Below are positions 17,574 to 25,886 of a stretch of 64,000 bases of DNA, piece by piece; the stretch's first letter is position 1; every line of letters starts with the position of its first letter. Source of the DNA: an uncultured Collinsella sp. (lineage in GTDB: Bacteria > Actinomycetota > Coriobacteriia > Coriobacteriales > Coriobacteriaceae); assembly GCA_900538305.1 (NCBI GenBank), contig UPXY01000002.1, positions 97,531 through 161,530 of the forward strand, given 5' to 3'. The position numbers and the translations under genes are program-made. The notes under the pieces are model-generated. The model was not told where the DNA came from. It saw only the letters and a list, made by a program, of their open reading frames with translations, and did not search any database.

Positions 17574-19112
17574 TTACTTCGTGAGCTTGCCGAGGTAGTA
17601 CACGTAGGTACCAGCGGACGAAGGCAGGTAGCCCTCGATGCCCTTCGTGTACACGTCGTAGTTGATCGTGTCGTAGAGCGGCACGATGGGGCATTCGGTC
17701 TGCATATCGTTCAGCAGCTCGACCACAAGGTCGTGGCGCTCCACGACGCTCGGGATGGCGTTCATCTCGGCGACCTTGGCCTTCATCTCGTCGGAAATGG
17801 GGAAGTAGTACACCGAGGTATCACCGAAGAGCAGCTGGATGAAGCTGTCGGTGGCGAGCATGTCGGTGCCGAGGGCGTTGATGAACATCTGGAGCGTCTG
17901 ATCCATGAGCTGGCTGGACCAGGTGTTCACGTCCACGCTCGCAACCTCGACGTTGACGCCAATTTCGGCAAGGTCCTGCTGGATGCACTGGGCAACCTGC
18001 GAACCGGCCTCGTCGCTTGCCGTGATGGTGTAGGTCTGAGAAAGATCCATCTCGGTCTTGGCGATTTCTTCCTTGGCAAGCTCGACGTCATAGCCATCGA
18101 AGGTCACGGCACCGTCGTAATCCTCACCCAGGAGCTTCTTGGCGAAGAACTGGTTCGCCGGCTCAGCGGCGCCGCCGGTGACGATGTCGACGATATTCTG
18201 ACGGTTGATGGCGTGGAAGATGGCGCTGCGGAACGGCTGGTCGCCGACAAGCACGCCGAGCATCTGCTGTCCCCAGGCCTCGAACTCTACAACGTTGAGG
18301 TTCGCGTCTTCGCGTGCGGTCTCGACGGCGGTGGCCTCCATCATGGAGACGCAGTTCACCTCACCGTTCTGCAGAGCGACGAGCGAAGTCGAGGAATCCA
18401 CGGGCGCCTGGATGACGACCGTCTTGAACGTGGGCGCGCCACCCCAGTAGTCCTCATTGGCCTTGAGGGTGACGGTGCGGGCCTCGTCGACGGACTCGAA
18501 GATGTAGGCACCGGAGCCGATCATCGGCTCGGATGCGTAGTCGTTGGCTTCGGGGTCATAGCAGCCGTTCGGGATGATGTAGATCGTCTCGGCGAGGATG
18601 TTCTTCCACGATTCATCATCGCGAACGACGGTGATCTTCACGGTCTTGTCGTCGACCTTCTCCACGTCCGTGATGTAGTTGGACATGTAGGGGCCCTGCG
18701 AGGGATCGGCGCGGAGCGTATCCCAGCTGTAGACGACGTCGTCAGCCGTGACGGGGTTGCCGTCGGAGAAGTTCGCCTCGCGAAGCGTGGCGGTTACGAC
18801 GTTGCCGTCCTGCTCGAAGGTGTCGACGAGCATGGGCTCGACGTTGCCCTCACCATCGAACATAAAGAGGTTGTCATAGAGGGAGTGCATGGTGACCTTG
18901 TCGGCACCGGTTCCCACGATGTGGTCGAAGGTGTCGTTTCCGGCGACCGAGATCATCGTGAACGTGTCGGTGAGCTCGATGCCGCCGGTTGCGGCACCCG
19001 AGCCGCTACCGCCGCTGCCGCCGCAGCCGGCGAGGCCGCCTACGCCCATGAGGGCGAGGAGCGCGGCGGAGCCGCCCACGAACTGCCTGCGCGAGACCTG
19101 TGAAGTGCTCAT
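17574..19112 (-). CDS. Peptide-binding lipoprotein of ABC importer, Tat signal
   Basis: Extracytoplasmic solute-binding protein of the family 5 (DppA/OppA) type, 512 aa. Residues 7-11 are SRRQF, a twin-arginine signal, and Cys30 in GLAGC is a lipobox, so it is likely a Tat-exported lipoprotein. A Gly/Ser linker follows and then the SBP5 fold, including the FSDGNPVTADDVVYSW region characteristic of the family. It would deliver peptides to DppBC. The TatB/TatC genes are at 47.8-49.2 kb. It is separated from dppC by 118 bases with GGAAGGA before its ATG. Confidence 0.92.
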   Translation of the reverse strand: MSTSQVSRRQFVGGSAALLALMGVGGLAGCGGSGGSGSGAATGGIELTDTFTMISVAGNDTFDHIVGTGADKVTMHSLYDNLFMFDGEGNVEPMLVDTFEQDGNVVTATLREANFSDGNPVTADDVVYSWDTLRADPSQGPYMSNYITDVEKVDDKTVKITVVRDDESWKNILAETIYIIPNGCYDPEANDYASEPMIGSGAYIFESVDEARTVTLKANEDYWGGAPTFKTVVIQAPVDSSTSLVALQNGEVNCVSMMEATAVETAREDANLNVVEFEAWGQQMLGVLVGDQPFRSAIFHAINRQNIVDIVTGGAAEPANQFFAKKLLGEDYDGAVTFDGYDVELAKEEIAKTEMDLSQTYTITASDEAGSQVAQCIQQDLAEIGVNVEVASVDVNTWSSQLMDQTLQMFINALGTDMLATDSFIQLLFGDTSVYYFPISDEMKAKVAEMNAIPSVVERHDLVVELLNDMQTECPIVPLYDTINYDVYTKGIEGYLPSSAGTYVYYLGKLTK

Positions 19113-19230
19113 GAGTCCTTCCTTCCTGGAGCCTCCGTTCGGCTCCTGTTATCGGGGCGCGAGCATGCCCCGGTTTACCCAGGTTTGCCAGCAGGCGCGC
19201 GACCGTGCGCCGCCCGCGGGCTCCGCCAGC

Positions 19231-20133
19231 CTAGCGGCTGTGCGGGTCGAGCGAATCGGTGAGACCGTCGCCCAAGAGGTTGAAGCATAGCGATGTGACG
19301 AGCACCGCGATGCCAGGGAAGATGATGAGGTACGGCGAAGTGCGGATGAGCGGCAGGGCGTCGTTGATCATGGCGCCCCATTCGGGCGTGGGCGGCTGGA
19401 TGCCCACGCCGAGGAAGCTCATGCTCGATGCCGAGATGATGCAGCCCGAGATGCTCATGAGCACGTTCACCAAGATGGGGCCGAAGGCGTTCGGCAGCAC
19501 GTGGCGCCAGATGATCTGCGCGTTCGTGACGCCGGCGGCGCGCGCGGCCTCGACGTACTCGTTTTGCACGACGCCGATCACGATCGAGCGCACGATGCGC
19601 GCGGTACCGGGCACGCTCGTTACCACGAGCGCGATGATGATGCCGTGCATGCCGCGTCCGATGACCGCTACGAGGGCGAGCATGAGCAGAAGTGACGGGA
19701 TGCATACGAGCGAGTCCATGATGCGCATGACCACGATGTCGAACGTGCCGCCGAAATACGCACACGCAGATCCGATCGCCGTGCCGATGACGAGGGCGCA
19801 TGCGGCAGTGGTAAGGCCGAAGAACAGCGAGTAGCGCGCACCGTAGATGGTGCGGGCGAACACGTCGCGGCCGAACGAATCCGTGCCGAACCAGTGCTCG
19901 AGCGAGGGCGGTTGCAGGCGCGCCTCAGCAGTGATCGAGGTGATCTGCTCCTCACTGAAGATGAAGCCCGAGACAATAGCGGCGATGAGGATGAGGACGA
20001 GCACCACGAGCGCCACGACGGAGACCTTGTGCTTCATGAACGCGTTGATGACGTCGCGCGTCTGGCTACCGCCGGTCTCGACCGCGGCCTTTACGAGCTT
20101 TTCCTCACGCTTCTTAGAACGTTTCGTAACCAT
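19231..20133 (-). CDS. dppC: Peptide ABC transporter permease, DppC type
   Basis: 300-aa inner-membrane permease. A charged N-terminus (KRSKKREEK) leads into a first membrane helix (about 38-60), the periplasmic loop containing HWFGTDSFGRDVFAR, and then the BPD-transport core with the EAARAAGVTNAQIIWRHVLPN coupling loop that contacts the ATPases. Family length and organisation are normal. It starts 6 bases after dppB ends, so the two permeases are made together. Confidence 0.94.
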   Translation of the reverse strand: MVTKRSKKREEKLVKAAVETGGSQTRDVINAFMKHKVSVVALVVLVLILIAAIVSGFIFSEEQITSITAEARLQPPSLEHWFGTDSFGRDVFARTIYGARYSLFFGLTTAACALVIGTAIGSACAYFGGTFDIVVMRIMDSLVCIPSLLLMLALVAVIGRGMHGIIIALVVTSVPGTARIVRSIVIGVVQNEYVEAARAAGVTNAQIIWRHVLPNAFGPILVNVLMSISGCIISASSMSFLGVGIQPPTPEWGAMINDALPLIRTSPYLIIFPGIAVLVTSLCFNLLGDGLTDSLDPHSR

Positions 20134-20139
20134 GGGGCA

Positions 20140-21072
20140 TCACGCCTTCTCGATGCTGTCGCGGAACTTGGGATTGAGCAGGGCGTTCACCAAGTCGAGC
20201 GCGAGCATGATGAGCATGTAGGTGAACGAGAGGAAGAGCGTCGCGCCCAGCACGATGGGCGTGTCCTTCATGTTGATGGCATTCAGGATGGCGCTGCCGA
20301 AGCCCGGCAGGCCGAAGACCTGCTCGGCGATGATGGCGCCGCCCAGCAGGCCGGCGAAGCTCATGCCGAGATTCGTGAGCACGGGCATCATGGCATTGCG
20401 GATGACGTGGATGAAGACCACGCGATTCTCGCCGGCGCCCTTCGCGCGGGCGGTGCGCACGTAGTCCTGGTTGAACTCATCGAGCATGGTGATGCGCACC
20501 ATGCGTGCCACGTAGGCGGCCGAGGGCAGCGCGAGCGTTGCCACGGGCAGCACCATGTTCTTCCACGTGCCGATGCCGTGCGAGGGGAGAATGCCTAGCT
20601 GCAGCGAGAACAGCAGCATGAGCATGAGGCCAAGCCAGAAGCTCGGGATGGAGGCGAATACGAGCGCGATCGTGGTGGTGCCCACGTCGACCGCCGTGCC
20701 CTTTCGCAAGGCCGCGAGCACGCCGATGGGGATACCGAGCGCAGCGGAGAAGATGACCGCCAAGAACGCCACCGTGAGCGTGGTGGGGAACTTGGGCATG
20801 AGAATCGCCGTCACGTCGTTATGCTGCGTGTACGACTCGCCGAAATCGCCTTGGAGCGCGCCCACCATGTAGTCGATGTAGCGCTCGGGGAGCGGCCGGT
20901 CATATCCCACGGAGTGGTTGAAAGCTTCGATCTGCTCGGGTGTGGCGTTCACACCGAGCGCCGCTTGGCCAGGCGTGCCCGGTGAGAGCGAAAGCACCGT
21001 GAAGGTGAGGACCGAAACGATCAACACCGACGGGATGATGAACAGAATGCGCTTGATCATGTATTTCAGCAT
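20140..21072 (-). CDS. dppB: Peptide ABC transporter permease, DppB type
   Basis: 310-aa permease with six predicted helices, beginning MLKYMIKRILFIIPSVLIV as usual for DppB/OppB, and the coupling loop YVRTARAKGAGENRVVFIHV. The LSPGTPGQAALG segment after helix 1 is also typical. Its ATG overlaps the stop of the prolyl oligopeptidase gene by 7 bases, tying the importer directly to the peptidase in one transcript. Confidence 0.94.
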   Translation of the reverse strand: MLKYMIKRILFIIPSVLIVSVLTFTVLSLSPGTPGQAALGVNATPEQIEAFNHSVGYDRPLPERYIDYMVGALQGDFGESYTQHNDVTAILMPKFPTTLTVAFLAVIFSAALGIPIGVLAALRKGTAVDVGTTTIALVFASIPSFWLGLMLMLLFSLQLGILPSHGIGTWKNMVLPVATLALPSAAYVARMVRITMLDEFNQDYVRTARAKGAGENRVVFIHVIRNAMMPVLTNLGMSFAGLLGGAIIAEQVFGLPGFGSAILNAINMKDTPIVLGATLFLSFTYMLIMLALDLVNALLNPKFRDSIEKA

Positions 21073-23060
21073 GAGCTGATTCCTTCCAGGTGCGTTACGA
21101 GGAAGAGGTGCATCTCAGCGATAGTATGCCAGAATTCCTCGGGCGTGCCGCCGCGGTTATGGCTGCCCTGCGCCAGCACGCGCAGCAGGATGGGTGCCGT
21201 ACCCGTGGTCGCCGCCTGCATGCGCGCGGCGAACTTCTTGCCATGGTAAGGCGGAACATTGTTATCGCACTCGCCGGTTTGGATATAGACGGGCGGATAG
21301 GCGACTTCGCGCACGTTGTAATAAGGAGAATACGAGCGCAGGTACTCGAACATCTCACGGCTCTCGCGAGGGTCGCCATATTCGGTGATATACATAGGAC
21401 CGCGGTCGTCGTCGGCGAAATGGATCATATCGGTGTGGGGGACGGAGTCGATGACGCAGCCCCACAGATCCGGGCGCATGGTGACGAGCGCACTCATGAG
21501 CAGGCCGCCGTTCGAGCAGCCGGTGATGCCGATGTTGCCGGCGCGCGTCCAGCCGTCTGCGATGAGCTGCTCGGCCACGCCGATGAAGTCCTCGTAGCAG
21601 TGGCGCTTCTGCATAAGCATGCCCGCCTCGTGCCACGCGGGGCCGTATTCGCCGCCTCCGCGCAGGTTGATGTGCACGTAGATGCCGCCTGCGGCGATCC
21701 ACCGCGGAACCTCGACCATGGTGACCATCTCCGTGTACCACGGGAGGTTCGAGCTGTTGTAGCCGCCGTAGGCATACATGAGCGCCGGCGCGCTGCCGTC
21801 GGCCTTGGCGTCCTTGCGGTGCACGAGGTAGTAGGGGATGAGCGTGCCGTCGCCCGTGGAGGGGGCGAAGTGCTGCTCGACCACGATGTCGGGGTGCGCG
21901 ACGTCGCTCACGGCGTAGACCGTCTCGAGCGTGGAGCCATCGAAGGCGAGGATGCGCGGCGCGCAGGTGAAGCTCTGGAAGCTCAGGTAGACGCGGGTAT
22001 CGTCCTGCCCGGCGATGCCGAGCTCGCCCATGGGGTCGGGGAGCTCGATGGGCGCGCCCGTCGCGACATCGATGAGGCGGGCGCTCACGTCTTCCATGGC
22101 GAGCGCGTAGAGCGTGCCCGCGCACGAGAAGCCGCCCGTGAGGAAGAGGTTCTCGGATTCCGGCATGAGCGTTTCGCGCGTGCCGTCGTTCGCGATCGCG
22201 ATCGCGCAGCCGCGATCGGAGTCGCTCGTAGAGACGAAGCAGTGGCGGTCATCGACGGAGTCGAGGTACTGCCAGGCCTCGGGGCTTTCGGAAAGCTGGT
22301 GCACGGCGCCCGTGGTGGTGTCGCAGGCAAACCAGAGCGCGCGCGAGTAGTCACCCGCCGCGCCGAAGAGCGCCCAGCGGCCGTCCTGTGACATCTCGAG
22401 GTAGGCGATGATGTAGTTCTCGTCCGGCGCGAAGAGCGTCTCCTCCTTGCCCGTCGCGGGGTCATAGCAGCGCCAGGAGCTGCGGCATTCGTGCGTCTCG
22501 AGGTTCGATTCGGTAAGCGCGTAGTAGATCTTGCCCGTGGCGCGCGACCATGCGATCGAGAACGTGCCATCGGCCTTGAACAGAGGCTGCTTCGTCTCAA
22601 GGTCGTAGACGACGACCGTGGGGCGCGCCGCGCCCATGTACTGCGCGAAGAGGCCGATGATATCCGTGCGGCCGGGCGCGGGCAGGGCGCGGAAGACCTC
22701 CATGTCCTCCAGGCCGGGGAAATCTGCCATGGTGCTCGTCTCGTGGAAATCCGCATCCAAAAGCACGATATCGTAGCCACCGCCGTCTGCGGAGCGCGAT
22801 GCGATGAAGCCGTCGCCAAACGGCGCGACCGTCATATAGTTCTCGGGGAGCTGCGAGGCCTTGAGCTCGGCGATCTTCTCGTCTACTCCGCGCGTGGAGA
22901 ACCATTCATCGGTGTAGGCGTTCTCGCGGGCTACGAAGTCGAGAACTTCGGGATCGGTCTTGTCGCGAAGCCATGCATATGGATCCGCGAGCTCTACGCC
23001 GTGCCAGGTTTCGACGACGTCGACCGTTTTGCAGCTGGGATAGTTCTTTTCGACCGACAT
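21066..23060 (-). CDS. Prolyl oligopeptidase, family S9A
   Basis: Cytosolic serine peptidase that cuts short peptides after proline. The N-terminal part (to about residue 400) is a beta-propeller gate and the C-terminal part an alpha/beta hydrolase. The nucleophile motif is GCSNGGLLM, with Asp in GECDNNVPPYHG and His in GSHNRGG completing the triad. At 664 aa it matches the family. There is no signal peptide, so it would act on imported peptides. The start gives MSVEKNYPSCKTVDVVETWHGV, the usual N-terminus. It lies 5 bases after an amidohydrolase gene and overlaps dppB. Confidence 0.93.
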   Translation of the reverse strand: MSVEKNYPSCKTVDVVETWHGVELADPYAWLRDKTDPEVLDFVARENAYTDEWFSTRGVDEKIAELKASQLPENYMTVAPFGDGFIASRSADGGGYDIVLLDADFHETSTMADFPGLEDMEVFRALPAPGRTDIIGLFAQYMGAARPTVVVYDLETKQPLFKADGTFSIAWSRATGKIYYALTESNLETHECRSSWRCYDPATGKEETLFAPDENYIIAYLEMSQDGRWALFGAAGDYSRALWFACDTTTGAVHQLSESPEAWQYLDSVDDRHCFVSTSDSDRGCAIAIANDGTRETLMPESENLFLTGGFSCAGTLYALAMEDVSARLIDVATGAPIELPDPMGELGIAGQDDTRVYLSFQSFTCAPRILAFDGSTLETVYAVSDVAHPDIVVEQHFAPSTGDGTLIPYYLVHRKDAKADGSAPALMYAYGGYNSSNLPWYTEMVTMVEVPRWIAAGGIYVHINLRGGGEYGPAWHEAGMLMQKRHCYEDFIGVAEQLIADGWTRAGNIGITGCSNGGLLMSALVTMRPDLWGCVIDSVPHTDMIHFADDDRGPMYITEYGDPRESREMFEYLRSYSPYYNVREVAYPPVYIQTGECDNNVPPYHGKKFAARMQAATTGTAPILLRVLAQGSHNRGGTPEEFWHTIAEMHLFLVTHLEGISSC

Positions 23061-23065
23061 CGACG

Positions 23066-24226
23066 CTATGCCTCCTCGTCTTCGGTAAAGACGGTCTCGC
23101 CGTCAACGATGACGCGCGTCAGCACGGCATCGGTGGCAAGCGAGGGGAGCGCCGTCCAGATGCAGAGGTCGGCATCCTTGCCCACCTCGAGCGAACCCAC
23201 ACGGTCTTCGACGCCGATGATGTGCGCAGCGTTCGACGTGACCATGGCGAGCGCGCGCACGGGGTCCATGCCCCAGCGCACCGCTTCGCCCATCTCGAAG
23301 ATGAGCTGGTTCTTCACGGTGATGGGGCCGTCGGTCATGACGGCGACGGGGATGCCGCGCCCGTCAAGGCCTGCGCAGCATTCGGGGTCGAGCTTGCCGC
23401 CTTCGCCCGGGAACAGCGGTTCGGCGGTGGGACCGAAGATGACGCCGCGCACGTGCGGATCTTCGAGCACGTCATAGAAATCGCTGGCGCCCTGCGCATG
23501 ATCGATGGTGACTTCGATATCGAAATCGTTCGCGATCTCCACGACCTGCGTCATGTCGTGCATGTAGGTGTGGACCTTGAGCGGGATCTCCTTCTTGAGT
23601 ACGGGAATACCGTGCTCAAGGCCAAGGTCGAATTCAGGTGCCTGCTTCTCGGGGTCTGCGGCGGCCTCTTCCTTCTTCCGCATATAGTCTTGAACGTCGC
23701 GCAGATAGGCGCGGAGCAGGTAGATGATGCTCATGCGCGTCATGGGCATCTGGGTCTTCTTGGAGTACACGCCCTTAGGGTTGATGCCCGTGGCGGCCTT
23801 GAGCACGGCAGGGTGCTTGATGAGGCGCTCCGTGCCCGCACTTTTGAGCACGATGCCCCAGCCGCCGATCACGTTGCCAGATCCGGGCACAAGGCAGCTC
23901 GTGGTGATGCCCTGCTCGAGGTTCGTCTTGAAAAGATCGCTCGTGGGATCGATGCCATAGACGGCATCGAGCTCCGGGGTACGCGGGGTGGTGAGCTCGT
24001 TCAGATCCTGCTGCTCGCCGTTTGCTCCGCCAAAGCCGCCCACATGGCTATGGGCGTCGACGAAACCGGGCGTCACGACCATGCCGGTGGCATCGATGAC
24101 CTCGGCGCCGGGAATGTCGATGGATGCGGCGATTTGGGTGATCTTGCCGTCATCGAAGGCGATGTCGGCGCGGGTGACGCCGGCTTCGGCCATGGTGTAG
24201 AGGGTGGCTCCCTTAATTACATGCAT
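23066..24226 (-). CDS. Amidohydrolase-superfamily enzyme, ligands intact
   Basis: 386-aa metal-dependent hydrolase of the imidazolonepropionase/prolidase-like branch. Metal ligands are visible: PGFVDAHSHVGG (HxH), the later His residues in VHTYMHD and TIDHAQGA, and Asp in MTDGP. The C-terminal GSLEVGKDADLCIW closes the beta sandwich as in other members. The substrate is unknown; context with a prolyl peptidase and a peptide importer suggests a cyclic or N-blocked peptide or dipeptide. Its ATG overlaps the end of the upstream paralogue by 10 bases. Confidence 0.85.
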   Translation of the reverse strand: MHVIKGATLYTMAEAGVTRADIAFDDGKITQIAASIDIPGAEVIDATGMVVTPGFVDAHSHVGGFGGANGEQQDLNELTTPRTPELDAVYGIDPTSDLFKTNLEQGITTSCLVPGSGNVIGGWGIVLKSAGTERLIKHPAVLKAATGINPKGVYSKKTQMPMTRMSIIYLLRAYLRDVQDYMRKKEEAAADPEKQAPEFDLGLEHGIPVLKKEIPLKVHTYMHDMTQVVEIANDFDIEVTIDHAQGASDFYDVLEDPHVRGVIFGPTAEPLFPGEGGKLDPECCAGLDGRGIPVAVMTDGPITVKNQLIFEMGEAVRWGMDPVRALAMVTSNAAHIIGVEDRVGSLEVGKDADLCIWTALPSLATDAVLTRVIVDGETVFTEDEEA

Positions 24227-25383
24227 GTCTTCTCATCTCCCTCGGCGTAGACGACCTCGCCCGCCTGGAAGGTGCGCACTGCATGCGCGTCGTAGGTCTT
24301 GAGCGGGTTCGCGCTCCACACGCAGATATCTGCGCGCTTGCCGGGCTCGATGGTGCCGATGACGTCTTCGACGCCCAGGATCTTCGCAGGCGCGGCGGTG
24401 ATGGCGGTGAGCACGCGCTCCTCGTCGTGAAGCACCTTCATGAGCTCGGCGGCGTTCCAGATGAGGTCTTCGCGCGCGCCAAGGGAGTTCGAGTACTCGC
24501 CGGAGAGCGCGACGGTCACGCCCATATCCATGAGCTTAGCGATGGGCTTCCAAGAGAACGTTGCCGGTGAGCCGGCCTCTTCGAGCGGCGAGCTCGGCAC
24601 GCGAACGATGAGCGCCACATCGCGTTCGAGCATCCAGTCCTCGTTGCCGCTCAGGCCGGAGCCGTTCGCGATAACGAGCTTCACCTTGGGATATTTCTCG
24701 AGGATGTCGCGCACGTGAGCGACCGCCACGGGGCCATCGCACGAGACGACGAGCGGCATCTCGCCCTCGACCACGGGCTTGAGCGCGGCGAGCTTGTCGT
24801 TCGGCTTCTCTTCCGGCTTGGGCTCGTACGCGGCGGCTTGGCGCAGCTGCTCGTCGAAGTGGGTGAAGATCCACATGCGGGTCTGCGGGGCGACACCGCG
24901 CTTGCCGTAGGCGTCGCGCATGGTGCCCATGACGGATGCGGCCATGGCGACATTGCGCTTGATAAGCAGGTCGTAGGGGTTCACGCCCGAAAGTCCGACG
25001 ACCGAGATGGTGCCGCCGAAGAGGTTGTTATCGGTGGGGGCGACGCCCTGCGCCGTGAGGCCCCAGGCACCGAGCTGCTGAATCGAGGCGGCGCGGCCGT
25101 TAAAGGCATAGAAGGCTTCAAGCTCGGGGGTGATGGGCTCGGAGAGCTCGTCGTTGTCTTGGGACGAAGGACGAATCTCGGTCATGGAGCCGTTCACGCC
25201 CCAATGGCCAAGTGCCTGCACGAAGCCCGGCATGACCTCCATGCCGGTCGCGTCGAAGACCTCCTCGCCTTCGCGGGCGGCGAGCTCGGGTGCGACTTCA
25301 GCAATCGTCCCGTTTGTAATGCGAACGTTTGCAAGGCATGCGTTTCCCTTGCCATCGTGGACGGTGCCGTTTGCGATAAGCAT
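24217..25383 (-). CDS. Amidohydrolase paralogue lacking metal ligands
   Basis: 388 aa and clearly homologous to the next gene along its length, but the HxH site reads PGFVQALGHWG, the middle His positions read SCDGPVA and IANGSGL, and the final Asp of MTDGP is replaced in ALSGEYSN. All or nearly all metal ligands are gone while the fold-defining ends (FDATGMEVMPGF, GTIEPGKRADICVW) are kept. A non-catalytic partner or ligand-binding subunit is therefore likely. First gene of the peptide operon, with AAAGGAGG before its ATG. The reading frame is intact, so it is not decaying by frameshift. Confidence 0.8.
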   Translation of the reverse strand: MLIANGTVHDGKGNACLANVRITNGTIAEVAPELAAREGEEVFDATGMEVMPGFVQALGHWGVNGSMTEIRPSSQDNDELSEPITPELEAFYAFNGRAASIQQLGAWGLTAQGVAPTDNNLFGGTISVVGLSGVNPYDLLIKRNVAMAASVMGTMRDAYGKRGVAPQTRMWIFTHFDEQLRQAAAYEPKPEEKPNDKLAALKPVVEGEMPLVVSCDGPVAVAHVRDILEKYPKVKLVIANGSGLSGNEDWMLERDVALIVRVPSSPLEEAGSPATFSWKPIAKLMDMGVTVALSGEYSNSLGAREDLIWNAAELMKVLHDEERVLTAITAAPAKILGVEDVIGTIEPGKRADICVWSANPLKTYDAHAVRTFQAGEVVYAEGDEKTCM

Positions 25384-25621
25384 GGCCCCTCCTTTGTGCT
25401 CGATAGTGCGTTGGTAAAAGTACCACTACTCTAGCAAAGTAGAGCCGTTCTGTGCATGCATATGCGTGCGATAAAACAATTAGAAACAAACGCAGCTAGG
25501 AACGGGACAGCGCAAATGCGACTATGCATGGTTGGCTGCTTGGATTGCGATGTTATGCAATAACGGCGCGCGACGGGTGCGAAGGGCATCAGGCTATGCG
25601 GGCCTCTGCGCACCGGGGAAA
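25384..25621. other. Divergent gap upstream of peptide operon
   Basis: Part of a 503-base gap between the peptide operon and pcrA. It holds the operon's ribosome binding site, a small palindrome CTCTAC/GTAGAG near 25430-25447 that may be an operator, and an AT-richer stretch. I see no coding potential. Confidence 0.4.
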
Positions 25622-25709
25622 CCTTGCGTGCCAAAAATTGCCGAAACCGTCACGAAGGGGCTCTTGGCACCTCCTTCGTGACGGTTTCGGCAATTTTTGG
25701 CACGCAAGG
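25622..25709. repeat. Family B inverted repeat, copy 2 (perfect)
   Basis: Arms 25622-25658 and 25673-25709 are perfect 37-bp inverted copies around a 14-base loop. The arm runs CCTTGCGTGCCAAAAATTG then CCGAAACCGTCACGAAGG. It shares its core with 15192-15267. Lack of any mismatch implies recent origin or gene conversion. Confidence 0.85.
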
Positions 25710-25828
25710 CTACGGACGGAAGCGATGCGGGCGCCGGGGATGCGTGCGCGATGCCGCCGCCCCATGCTGCCGTCGCGATGACGCATGTGGAACTCTGGGG
25801 CGTGCCGCATTATGTCCGGACGCACGGC

Positions 25829-25834
25829 TATACT
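25829..25834 (+). promoter_or_regulatory. Probable -10 box of pcrA
   Basis: TATACT lies 52 bases before the chosen pcrA start, within a GGCTATACT context. No consensus -35 is visible. Confidence 0.4.
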
Positions 25835-25886
25835 GATTTGACTCGAATAACGATGCAAGCTTTTCGAACCTGTGCCCGGAGGACGT

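Noticed and set aside
15805..17598. 597-aa plus-strand reading frame across dppF/dppD
   Set aside because: Antisense to two well-conserved ATPases; the translation resembles no protein and has antisense-type composition.
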